Below are positions 10,554-21,695 of a stretch of DNA of 64,000 bases, one piece after another. The notes beneath the pieces were generated by a model, which ran no database searches, had not been told where the DNA came from, and was given only the letters and a program-made list of their open reading frames with translations. Position 1 is the stretch's first letter. Each line of letters starts with the position of its first letter. The stretch is from Gloeopeniophorella convolvens (Eukaryota; Basidiomycota; Agaricomycetes; Russulales), in contig WTXD01000010.1 of NCBI GenBank assembly GCA_022496205.1, positions 558,001-622,000 on the forward strand. The letters run 5' to 3'. The translations under genes and the position numbers were made by a program.

Positions 10554-10818
10554 TAACGCGCCATGCGCGACAAACAAAGGCAAGCGCGTGGCGCGTGGAA
10601 AGTGCGGCCCGCAGCGCAGCAATCTCTACGTGATTATTGACGTGGGGTAGCTCTGTGGTCGGATGGAAGAAGGTATCTGGAACGTCGGGGTCGAATTCAT
10701 CTTGGGAGTTTGTGGCGAGCTCGACGATTCTCAGCCAGAGCTCTGGTGAAAGGGGTAGACGGTAATTTTTGGGATGACTTGGCACTGCGTAGATGTGTGC
10801 TAGTTTTAGCTGAAGCAC
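10553..10818 (-). pseudogene. Truncated F-box-like gene D
   Basis: The frame reads LPLSPELWLRIVELATNSQD, then DPDVPDTFFHPTTELPHV, AALRAALSTRHALAFVCRAW and TPLL, the N-terminal third of the local F-box family. It stops being F-box exactly where the UbiA exon begins. No ATG opens the frame; the first codon of the open stretch is GTG. It is a dead, chimeric locus. Confidence 0.7.
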
Positions 10819-11671
10819 AACACTACAACTCTGGGGGAAACACGCACTTCGTGGGGTCCGAATAGGTCGCGAGCGTTGTACTGGCAGTCTTGCGTGTTTA
10901 TACGTGCAAGAAACTCGCGACTCCGGAGACGACAGCTGCTAGTTACTAACCGCAGTGCGTTGGCGTTGGGGTCTGACGCGAGTGTTGGTGACTTACGGTG
11001 TAATATACACACACCAAGGCGGAATGATGACGGTGCGTTGGCCATGCCATTTCCTTCAATTGGACGGGAGGTTATTTACATATGTAACGGGCCTGCGCGC
11101 GCGAGGTGGACGAGGTTGAGCTGCGGCAGTTCGGACGGAGGGAGTCCAACAGGGCGCAACAGAGGTGTCAACATATTTGGCTTCCCCTTTCTTCCCACGC
11201 CGACCACCTCGGCCGCGCCGCCGAGTCTTCCGCGACCACTCGAGGAGTCAGGCGGTAGTCACGTCAGGCTGCCTCGCCATGACCCCACCCGTTCAAGATC
11301 CTGCACGATGGAACCTTCAGCTGCAAAATACTTTATATACCGAGTCTGGGCCCCCACCAGAGCGTATATTCGAGCACGGCAAGCGTCGCGCTTGGGACCC
11401 GAGGCGGAGGGGACACTACCGCGTCGGCGTGACGAGCAGAGGCGGTCTCAGATCTACAAAGGCTGCCGGGAGTCAGAGGTAGATTTTATTTGCCAATCTG
11501 ATCCATCACATTTCGTCTCATCAATTGCTCCCTGCACGTATCCTACATGACAAATCTACGTCAACGGTTTCTGCGGCGAACGAGAACATCGGAGTCGAGT
11601 GCCCACCACCGTGCCATCCTGAATGCGCTTACATTATGCAGCCATCGGTGCTCCTCGGTCTGGTGTGCATC
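10819..11671. other. Intergenic, no gene recognised
   Basis: The stretch lies between the F-box D relic and the 3' end of the O-methyltransferase. One long plus-strand frame (10876-11550) has no recognisable domain, unconvincing composition and no partner elsewhere in the window. Confidence 0.5.
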
Positions 11672-13500
11672 CTACGCGGGAGAAAATACGAATGCAGTGA
11701 GCGGACCTGGCTTCGCCCCCTCCAGCTTCCACCCGGTGGCAGCACCAAGAGCGATGAACTGCTCGAATGTGCGTTCTTGCCCGTTCAAGATCGTGAGCAT
11801 CTATATGAGAGATATGTCAGGATTGATACCCGACCCCGCGTGAACACGGCCATACCTGAAGGTCGAGCATCGTCACGAACGCCCCGAGGCCTGCGCCGAG
11901 GTTGCCGAGAAGTGGCGCAGGTGGCGCCGGCGGACCACCGGGCACATAACAAACGTGAGGCATCACCCCATCGAAAACTACTAAGCGCGTCGTTGGTGCT
12001 GCCGCAGCGCGGAGATTCTTGAGGATAGTGGTGTTGGGCTCATCAGCCCAGTCGTGCAGAACGAGGCGCAGCAAGTACACCGCAGCATTCTTCACCGACT
12101 GAGGCTTGAAGAAGTCCTGAGCTTGGGTGATGGATCAGAGTACTGCAGATATAGAATCGATCTGCAACTCACCTTCCAATACCACGCGCTTGTCGACCAC
12201 CGCCTTCGGTGCGATCTCTGCCCAGAACTGGGTCGCCGTTAGCGTAACGCAATACGGCCATGCGGGGGCCTTACTGCTTTCGCATCTTTCACGACGGGAG
12301 GAAGGTCTTGGACGATGTACTTCAAATGCGGGAAGGCCTCGTGCAGAATCTGCGTGACCTTCCCAACGCTTCCGCCGACGTCCACTACAACACTGTCGGG
12401 TGCAAGAGATTTCCAGTCGAAGCCCTCCGTGAAGATAGAAGGAGGGAAGCGGTCCGCGCCTCCCTTCATCGCCGAGGTGAAGCGGTGGTAGCGCCAGACG
12501 TTGTCAGGCTCTTCGTACCACTCCCAGATCGTCCCTTTCTTTCCAGAGGCGAGATTCCATGGGGTATTTGTATTCTTGGGTTCGTCCTTGATGTATGTGC
12601 TGAGATATGCGGCCCCCTTGAAGGCTTCATCCGTGCTGGCGAGGGCTGTCACGATCGGAATAGGACATGATGCATGCATAGACCACGTACACATGCCCAA
12701 CAAATGCTGCAGCAGGCGCATCTTCGTATTTAGTTAGTTTACTAGTGCAAAACGAAATCAGATAATTGTGAGGGGAGAGTGCAAATTACACTGATGGGCG
12801 CAGGTACCCACTCTTTCTTCAGTTCCTCGATGGGCTTGGATTTGACCAGGAATGAAGAGATACGATTATTTGCGTAGACGTCGGGAGAAACCTCTCTGAA
12901 GACATGACGGCTGGCGAGGTAACGGAGGACACGGGCTGTCACGACGGAGATGCGGTGGGTAAAGCCTATCGAATACGAGGCTTGCGATGTGATACGCACC
13001 GAGTTTAACAGATTCAACACCTGTTTTGGAGCTGATATCTTTGATGTGGAGACCCTGAATCAAACAATCAACTCAGCGCCTCATTGCGCGAGCGAAGGCT
13101 GACTAATCACCTGAGGTCCGGCTTCCTTGACTGCATCCGCGACATCGGCCTCGTCGACAAGCCCCAATGATGAGGATAGGTACATGGCGGGAGCATAGTC
13201 CTGGATGGTCTCCAATGGAGACCTCACTGTGGCAATGATCTGATACGCAGCGGCCACGATGAGGCGGGTCGTGTCGGCGACCCCTGGGTCGTCGTCGAGA
13301 GGCCCAGGCTTGAAAGGGTCATCCAGGGAGGGGAACGGGGCACCTTTCTTGGCATACGATTCCTGGAGGGTTGTCACGCTTTGCGAAAGGATTTGAACGA
13401 GCGCAGTGAGATCGTCTGGCATCGCGGCGGGACTACCGGTGGTTCGTCGAGGGGAGGCGGCACCACGCACTTTGTCTAGCAGCCGGACGAAAGGAGTCAT
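11672..13500 (-). CDS. S-adenosylmethionine-dependent O-methyltransferase (COMT-like)
   Basis: Methylates a hydroxyl of a small molecule using SAM (family knowledge). The ATG at 13498-13500 starts the N-terminal helical part. Exons then give GLHIKDISSKTG and, after an intron, RVLRYLASRHVFREVSPD and YANNRISSF (winged-helix dimerisation and substrate domain). DNVWRYHRFTSAM is followed by the SAM site VVVDVGGSVGKVTQIL and YIVQDLPPVV. FWAEIAPKAV, DFFKPQSVKNAAVYLLR and the catalytic-His segment LHDWADEPNTTIL come next. The last exon, TFEQFIALGAATGWKLEG, ends at TAG 11672-11674. About six introns, mostly of normal size. I see no break. A prenylated or hydroxylated phenol made by the neighbouring UbiA and P450 enzymes is a natural substrate (inference). 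Confidence 0.87.
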
Positions 13501-15399
13501 TATAAGCGCTAGAGCTCAGAGCGTTAAATGGTGTGCAAGCCGTTAACAAGCCGTTCGGTAAATTCGAGAAATCGACAACCAGAGGAAGAAAAGTGGCGAC
13601 GAACAGATCAGTATTTCGACGAGACCCAGCCGTAGATAGGCGATTCGCGCGAGAAGAATACAGCAGCATTCCTCGAACGGCAAGCCTTCGCACGGGATTC
13701 TGATAGCTTTGGGAAGCGGATGGAGAATTATGTCAGATGCGAGCTTACTTGGTCGCAGTGACACTTCCATGATTGGAGACCTGCGGGTACCTGCCACACG
13801 ATTATCCCAGCATAAGCGCCCCTCTGGTAATTTTCCGTTTGTTGATCGCGCTTCTCCGCAGGCATCACTGATGGTCCCAGGCTCGTAGGCACGAATCAAG
13901 GAAAAACAAAGCGGGCTCTATGAACGATGCGACCAATGGATGCGGCTACCACCCGAACCGTGGGTTGGCCCGCCGCACGCGGTTGGGTAGGGTCTATTGA
14001 AGATAGAAACATGCCAGGAATGGCCGTCTATGATTCACGGCTCTGATCAAATGGAATCATGAGCTATCACATACCAGAACGACTGTCTTCACCATTTCGA
14101 AGGTGAGATTGGATCGATTCCGCGAAGGACCTGAGTATGGTAAAAGGATGACCGCAAGCGGACAAAGCGGCGACAGTTGGGCGGTACGCCCATTCACGCG
14201 TCACGAAAGCCACATTCTGTCTTCGTGATTTTGATCAGATGCAAGGGTCGGGCGTTGTCACGACTCTGCGGCCTCCTCGGACTCGACCAGACTCGACCCG
14301 CAGAATCGGATACTCCGCTTCAAGCTCCGAAAACCGGGACTTGCGCTCCCACTGCCTCCCAGCGCTAGTACCACCCGCTACCACGCGACTCTGCCTACGA
14401 ATGATGAGAGCCAGTCGATGCTCACTTACTGCGCCGCCATCTGTTCTCATTCCCAGGCATCACAATAAGATGGCAATAAGCAAGGTTGTGGGGTTGATAA
14501 GAAGGGCGATAGAAGGTGCCGTTCTCCCGGCACGTTGGTTCCTGGTACTCACCCTCAAACGATACCCCGGCTTTCAAGACTCGGGCGCATCGGTGGCTCA
14601 ATCGCATCTTACGCATTCAAACGTTCAACGTCCACTTGTCGCATACTGGTTGTCACTTCTACGGAGACCGCCATAGATTGCCACCTGCAGGTTCTCCGGC
14701 GGGGTGTCACTTCGAACACTGCTTACATCCTAGGTTCGATGCATCGGGTTCCTTGTCTTCCCAACGGCGCCATGGGGGCTAGACCAGCTGCTCGGCCAAT
14801 ATCGTTTGGGAAACCCCGTCCGTGATGCACTAGGTGACCGGTGACCGCCCTGGTAGGCTGGCGGTAGTAATTTATCCCACGGAAGCTTGACTGTTCCCCG
14901 TGAGTCCCATTCCCGTATCTGGTTTGCCTTGTCGAGCAGACCGCTATTCCCTGAGGAACCTTCTGACCAGGGTGCCTAGCAGGCCCTGTTTCCACCCTAC
15001 CTTCCCTACCTTCCATGCGGCCTTGAGGCGGCGGAGGCATACGACGTATGTGACCCACCGTGTCAAGCGCGTAGACCAAATTGTCCTAATTTCACATGTA
15101 ATGCACCTCATCTTGCAAGTTCGGCCGTAGTAGCCACGCTACCGTGTTAGAGTGTACTCGAGTATATTTCTCATTAAGTCCGAGGACCGGAGGCGCTAAA
15201 TTGCAAAGTCTCGTTAATCGCAGGCGTGCTTTCCGCACCCACAGCCTTGGGGTCGTATGCTGCGCTATTCCACCGTCATGCGTTCATGATTGCGTATATG
15301 ATGTCAGGTTATCACAGCGGCTTTGCTGAACAGGAACTCCGAGCCCACCAACACAGAGTCCACCGTGCATGTGTGCGGCCAACTAGAAACCCATATAGG
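13501..15399. other. Intergenic, mostly empty, one relic
   Basis: Upstream of the O-methyltransferase I find no supported coding region. 14830-15040 holds a diverged repeat of 1640-1850 (listed separately). Other frames in this stretch are short and lack domains. Confidence 0.5.
14830..15040 (-). pseudogene. Second relic of the Rossmann-like segment
   Basis: About 170 bp align with 1640-1850 (GTCGAGCAGACCGCTAT, TTCTGACCAGGGT and further blocks). The motif reads GMGLTGNSQASVG and then a stop before ITTASL. It is non-coding now. Its nature rests on the same weak motif as the first copy. Confidence 0.25.
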
Positions 15400-16110
15400 G
15401 AGATGCATGAAACTGCCCTGGGGGCTGTGCTGATTTTGAGGTGCAGGGGTTTGCGTGGATAGGGCAGATGTGTGAGGTCTCGTAATGGACCCAGGACTTG
15501 CATGGGCCGCGGAAAGCCTTGCAACAATCTTGCAGTGATGCCAGTGATTCTATTCGGAGGGTTGAACTCACAGAAGTTAGAGGTACGCGCCGTGGTGAAA
15601 GACGATGTAGATGCAACAGATGCGACGCTGGTCACGGCGCCCGCCGCTATAAGGAGTATCTTCCCGCGGAACTATATGCAAAATATGTCGACGTTGTGGG
15701 ACCGCCGCCGGTCAGAAGAATGCGAATGGGTGCATACTCTCTTCCGAGCCATACAAAGACAACAAAAAATAGCCGAAAGTAAGGCACGGGTGGCCAAAAG
15801 GTGTGTCGGAATCAATTAGAATAAGGAAGCCAATGCGGCGGTGCGGTCAGAACTCGAAGGCTGGTATGATACTGAGCAGCGGTGGCGTAATTACAACCTC
15901 GCGTGCTGCCGGGTTCAGCTCTGTGAAAGGCCACGGCGTTGGGCTCGACAGTGATGCACGCTGCAAATGCTCATCGAAGCCTGCCTCTCGTGTTTGCGCA
16001 CATCTCGCTCAACACTATAAACGGCTGGCAAATATCTGCATCAAGCTCGGGCTTGCGTTCAAGTGCGTCGGGATGTACATAGCTCGCCGAGGTAGAGAGA
16101 GGTCAAGATA
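15400..16110 (-). pseudogene. Degenerate F-box-like gene (type A relic)
   Basis: Pieces in different minus-strand frames match F-box A1 and A2 in order: LNPAAREVV, IGFLILIDSDTPFGHPCLTF, YGSEESMHPFAFF, then ASTSSFTTARTSNFCEF (compare ASASSFTTAYITDPREF in A1). Frameshifts and stops separate the pieces, and the N-terminal F-box part is unrecognisable. It is an old, unlinked copy of the family now tandemly duplicated at 29.7-36.3 kb. Confidence 0.65.
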
Positions 16111-16301
16111 TCATAAATAATTCCGGTGCGGGGATATGTTACATAATTGTCTAGTACACATAGACGGGGGGGTCCGTTCTTGTAAATTCTGACTGACCAG
16201 GAGAACAGGAAAACACAGCGCGTATAATGGAGGAGTTTGCCGACGTAACACCCTGCATATCAGACGAGAAGAGATGGGTGAGGCAGGTGGTCTTCCCGGC
16301 G

Positions 16302-18004
16302 CTAGGCCCCGTACAAGGGCGATTTAAACGTAGGTGATGGCGTGGGGAGCGGCGACTCAGGCAATTCAGATGTGGCCATTCCATCTAAGTAATGGAGCTG
16401 CGCCGGATGCGCAGGCGATGTCGATATATCCATTGACTCAGCGCCCACGCTGACATGCCGTGCCCACTGAGACTCTTTGTCATCGAGTCGGGCGGCCATT
16501 TCGGGCTTCGACGGCGCCATGTACTGATCTATCGAGCGCTGGTGCGAGGGCCCAGGCCGCTCTGTCGTCCCAGAGCTCTCCGCGAGCGTGGTACTATCGT
16601 GGCCGCTGCCAGGATTGCGGACATGCATCCCATGACGGAAAGTGATCCGGTTATTCAGCGTAACGAGCAGCGTGTTTGAGTAGCTACACGGCCATCAATA
16701 CTCGCATAATGCATAGATGGGACTTGCTCAGCTTACATTTTCCCTAGTATTGCAGTTGGGACGTAAAAATAGTTATTTTTCTGCCATCCCACGAAGACGA
16801 CAAGAGAGAAAATCGCAACGGTTGCTGAAAGGAACGTGAGTACCGCCAGCTCTGACGAAACCCAAGCTCGTACTTACCCGAAGCTGCGTTGGTCTCGATA
16901 GTAAGGCGAACCAGTTTCACTAACATACTATTCGACGAGAACTGGTGTCCCCGCGTTCGCGACCGTAGGAGCTGACAACTGTAGTCAGTACGAAACATCA
17001 TTCGCTCTCTCGATGGCCACTTACCAGGTAAGTCAATGAAACCGCAATGAGGATATCCGCTACGGCGTCACCAATGAGCCAGACCTGGTTAATTAATTGC
17101 GAACATTTTAGGACCGTTTCCCACTTATCCCAGACCAGGTTATGCACGCACGTAAACGAACTTAATGGATTGGTGAGCGTCTGAGAACGTCCCATTGATG
17201 TGTCCCTGAAGTCGAAATAAGTACTGCGTTCCCAAGGAAGATCGCACAGAAGGCGGCAGACCTTAATGCCACCAACAATACCTCCGACCGCCTGGGCGCC
17301 AGAGATCTATACGAATGGGTCAGACCGTATCAACACAAGTCACCCTCCAAGCTCCACTCACCGCTTCAATGACGGCAACTAGCCACCATAAGGATTTCTC
17401 GAGGACCCAGATGCGGTAGCAGAAGAAAGATTGGATGATGAGTGAGATAAATGCGGCGATGACGGGGGTGTCAGCGAAAGAGATGTACACATTGTTCAAG
17501 TGTATGACGTTTCCGAACCCATTCGCAAACCAATAGAAAATGTCAACTCCCGTGAGAGCAGTTTGAACGGTTTCGATGATCAAGATAAAGTATACTGAAG
17601 TCCCGGTTGCTCAGTATGCACGTGGGCGCTGGGACAGACGGAAACCCACCAAGAAACTTCAAAGCGCGCCTGTCATCGGGAAAATAATAGCTGTACAAGT
17701 CTGTGAATGTGTGAGAGAAAAGCCAGAATACTGAAAAACATGGGCTCACAAACTTGGACCAGGAGAATTCCGTACATGCACCAGTTGAGCAAAGTCCCCA
17801 AGAGCTATTAAAACATATTGTATTGAGAAACAAAACAAAGGGCGAGAACACAAGGTACTGACAATGGGCTCCGTCCTGGGAGGGTGGGAGAGTTCAGATA
17901 CACCACAATGCAGACAGAGTTGATACGCACCCTTGAGCTACATTCGGCGGAACCGGGGGAAGCGCGGCCTTTCCGAGAGGAGGAAGGCTTGTAGGGGCAG
18001 ACAT
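16302..18004 (-). CDS. DUF6534 multi-pass membrane protein, copy 1
   Basis: This basidiomycete-expanded integral membrane family has no known function. The ATG at 18002-18004 starts a short proline-rich N-terminus. Exons then encode successive membrane segments. TVQTALTGVDIFYWFANGFG, SFADTPVIAAFISLIIQS and YRIWVLEKSLWW are followed by GDAVADILIAVSLTYL, then FSSNSMLVKLVRLTIETN. The soluble C-terminal tail begins near NRITFRHGMHVRNPGS and ends at 16302. The exon order matches the gene at 60394-62043. No frame break was noticed. Introns are short and sometimes separate very small exons, so exact edges are approximate. The neighbours are an F-box relic downstream and gene-poor DNA upstream. Confidence 0.8.
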
Positions 18005-18937
18005 GACAGCTACTTTTGGTTCTTGAGGAGAACAGAGGGTGTCCGAAAATATGGAGAGAAGGTCGCGTGCACGTCAGCCCTGTGCCTTCTGTGAGCTGGG
18101 AAGAGATGGCTCAGCACCAGGGTCCAACTTTTATACATCCCGGCGAGTCTGGTCTGGGCGCTGCATTTTACCGGACAAGTACCACTGAGCGGCAAGAAAT
18201 GAAGGATAACAGAGCAGAGATGTTGGAATTGGCCGACTTGGATGTGGGCACCCGATGCGGTCAACCCGATCATGCATATGGATCAGCCATGTCCTGTTCC
18301 ATGCACCGCAGAATGATATCGTGTGGGAGTACGGTGTCCGGCACACTGGCGTCTGGGTGGCTTGTATGTGCGGCGGACGATGCTTCGTGCGTATGTAAGA
18401 TGCCTATCTGATGACGGATAGTCAGGGCTGCGCGCCGTTATGATGAGGTACCGGAAAAAGACACGGGCTCGAACAGGCTGTGTGCCACGACATCACAGAA
18501 CCGGCCTCTGGCAAGGCGCAAGGCGCACCCATGAGAATGGGTACATCGTAACAAGAAGCCGATCGATGTTCCTCGAGTCTTGAACATTTCCATCATCAAT
18601 CGGCTATTTATGTGTGGGAGTGACCGTCAAGTCGGACAATTCAACAAGCACGGGCACCTGGGCGGCGGGCCACCACGAGGATCAGCGGTCTTAAGAGGGA
18701 CAAAACTATGTACCTGGAGTCTGCTCGGAAGCGTCGATCCCATCAGATGGAGCCGTCGGACCTGTGGGTGGGTGGTCGTTCACGTTCAGACGCAGGTTGG
18801 TTTCGTGGCGCTGTTAGTCTCAAGGCTCGATCGATGACCGCGTCGTCCACCTGGCACCATATGAATTCAATGCCAGACAAGCGGGATGCAAAATAGCTGA
18901 CCAAAGACGGAAATCCCGCGCGCAAGCGAACTGCCGC

Positions 18938-19068
18938 ACTCGCCGAATCGGTAGGCGCGCGAACTTCACCAAAACCCGAAGAAAATTTTGGACCCTTTTA
19001 AGGCCCTATAAGGTCAAAAGGGTCGACCAGGATGAGAGATCCATGGCACTCTGGTCGATTCGGCGAGT
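18938..19068. repeat. Nested fold-back repeat
   Basis: ACTCGCCGAATCG at 18938-18950 is exactly complementary to 19056-19068. Inside, GACCCTTTT and AAAAGGGTC form a second stem around a short spacer. No coding content. It could be a small fold-back transposon remnant. Confidence 0.5.
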
Positions 19069-21695
19069 TGTATCTCGATTCTACCAGAGCAGGACAATTT
19101 CAGTCACTCATTATAATGTTCTCAAGACTTGTACTTTTTGATGCCAAAATTGTAGAATCGTTGTATATTTTCAGCAACTACAAGGGAATACATGACACTA
19201 TAATGTACTTGCTGCTCCCAAGCAGTTGGGAGCTCTGTCGCCCTGGACCCGCCGAGCGCGCCACCACGCAGTCATCTCGTGATGCTAAGTACTCTGCGTA
19301 CACACAGCATGTAGGACAGCCACCGTGCCGAAGAGCGTCTCGTCCACGCGCTGCCCACCTCGATGGTCTCGGTGCCATGTGAGGGCCCGGCGTGCTGCAC
19401 GCCTTGGCGCCAGCGAACGGCCGCAGCCGCCCCGTGAGCTTCTCGGTCAGTAATGCGCACGCTCGTGCGCCACGAGCGCCACGTGCTGCTGACAGGAGCA
19501 CGATGCACCTCATCTCCTTAAACCTCTCCTCTTGTCGGGCGACAGGTGCTTGTCAGGTGGTACTGCGGCAGGGATCAATATGCCGTGCAGCATCCACACG
19601 CGCGCCGTCGTCGGGGAAGGCGGGCGGTGGCAACAGTGGGGGCGAGCAGCTACACAAGCAGTTGTGGTCATACCTTGAAAGTGTGTGAGCATGACAATGT
19701 GCACTAAACACATCAGCCGCAGGGGGAAACAAGCTCACAAACATACCTATGAAGTCGGGGGAGTAGGCATCATATGTGAGGTCTGTGAACAGCTGTATGT
19801 GCATGCGCGGTCAGTTGGTCATGTACCAAGAGACATGGATGTGCCTGGCACTTCACCTCAAAGCAGCTGTGCGTGTCCAAGTACCGTCCGTGCAGGAGAG
19901 GGGAAGTGGGCCACACCGTTGTCGTGAGAGGACGAGACAGAGACGATGAAAATTTCCCAAGTTGTTTGCATCAATTGTCACACGTCGCGCGTCACGCGAT
20001 CACGTGCACCCTCGGGCCACCACACCGTGACTTGAACAGAGTCCTCAAGGCCTCACCTCGCACCCTCCTAGGCTACTGTACAACAATGCCGACTGCGAGG
20101 TGAAGACAATCGGTCAAGCAGCAACGATCTAGCCCTCACGCTGGACATACGATTTGTGCTGGCGATGACGATCGCATGGACTTGCTACAACCACAACCAG
20201 CATGAATCGTGTTGAATCGCACGCCCGGTATGCGGTCTCATCGCCATCTAGCCACGATGTGGGACCCCCACGCGCCCTACCCTGCCACTCAGGGGTCACG
20301 ACGATGCCAACCATAGCGCGAAGACAGGCGACTGCCCCACGATCGGTGACGACGTGCGCGGTGCGCAGGCGCATGCATGCGGCATGCACGCAATTCGCGA
20401 TGGCCGCGGCCGCATCGTCTTGATGTGGTCTTAGATGCCAGGAATTGTGTACACATGCCACCACATTGTCACCGCCTCTGTCGCAGTGCCCCAGCGATGG
20501 CATGGCACTGCTGCTGCCGAGGCAACACGGCGTGTGCACAACTCGCAGCGACAGCGGCGCCTTCTCCCGTCCCTCCTCATTCGAAATGGGGCTGTTTGGC
20601 GAATTTCGCGGCATCGTCATCGTAACGAGTCGGGGCGTGGGCATGGGAGCTCGCGTTCAACAGCCGTTTTTGTCGACGGGACTGTGCTGCAGCAGCAGCG
20701 CTCTTGCCAGGCATGCGTCGCCCCGCCATGTCGCGGCCGCGCTACGCAGCTGAACCCGCTGTGCCGGCGCATTGGCGTTGTCATGGTACAGTGCGGGGGC
20801 GTGCGACGCAAATTGTGTGTGCATGTCGTTCTGCGAGGCACTCGTGGTGGCTGGCCGATGGGGGCAAATTGATGGACCTAGGACGAGGGCTCGGTGGAGA
20901 CAGCAACGAGGCAGGAGGCGGTGGCAGTGATTCAGGGGCGCATACGTCGTGGTGAGAGCTGAGAAGGGCCACGCTGGTTGTGACGTCGTGCACGAACTGC
21001 GCCATCGCGAGGCAGCATGCAGCATCTTGCAGTGTTCAATGGCCCTTACATGACCTCGTAGATCTTGTCGAAATTGTGCGATAATGTGATAATGGTCACC
21101 GGAATCTCAAGGGGCGACAAGTCGATGCCGAATCCAGTCACCGATTGCCAAGGGTCCATGGCAAGCCATGGCACCCCGACAACCTCCGGTAATAACCGGG
21201 TCTCATCTCACAGTTTCGATCTCGCAAATACCCGATCTTGCCCAAGCTTGCCTATCGATGAATTCTCGATCCGGAAGATACACGGCCATACCGGGCGCGA
21301 TAACCGGACCCGGAGCCCCTCCGGGCCGCAAGGGCCCGCAAGAAGTTTCGGGTTTTGGTGATGCAACCTGTGCGAATGGCACGATATCGATCGGACGGTT
21401 TGGACCAGATTTCGATCATGACCACCGTCGAAGACTCCAACCGCTCGACGGTACCGGTATGTGCAAACAGGCGAACGAACTTGGCCTCGCGATACATGAG
21501 AATTTCTACTGCCATGGAGGTTCAAATATTCAAGTTGGAAACGGTGGCTACCCTCACGTCGGCCCCTTTCAGGCTTCACAAGTACCTGGGAGTGCGCCGC
21601 CGAGCGACCTTTCCGGCTAGATGTTCGGTGGTGTTGAGGCACAAATCAGCTGCCAGCGACCTGCGAGGGAGTCCCACTCCATCTGCGTCCATCCT
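19069..21695. other. Gene-poor 2.6 kb with a repeat-family relic
   Basis: The only recognisable content is the relic at 20129-21025, related to the reading frame inside the transposon at 36885-38366. A 150-codon frame (21168-21620, plus) just upstream of P450 C2 shows no domain. The rest is GC-rich with many overlapping meaningless frames. Confidence 0.5.
20129..21025 (-). pseudogene. Frameshifted relative of the proline-rich ORF in the hAT-like element
   Basis: Two adjacent minus-strand frames together parallel the ORF at 37273-38202. LRSAAATWRGDA corresponds to LHSAAATWRSDT, and PRLVTMTMPRNSPNSPISNE corresponds to SRLITMIMTMTPLPPSSRGP. The order is conserved and one frameshift separates the halves. 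I could not find the transposon's terminal repeats here. Confidence 0.5.

Noticed and set aside
21168..21620. 150-codon frame upstream of P450 C2
   Set aside because: No domain, no partner in the other segment copy, Gly/Pro/Ser-rich. Not enough to call a gene.
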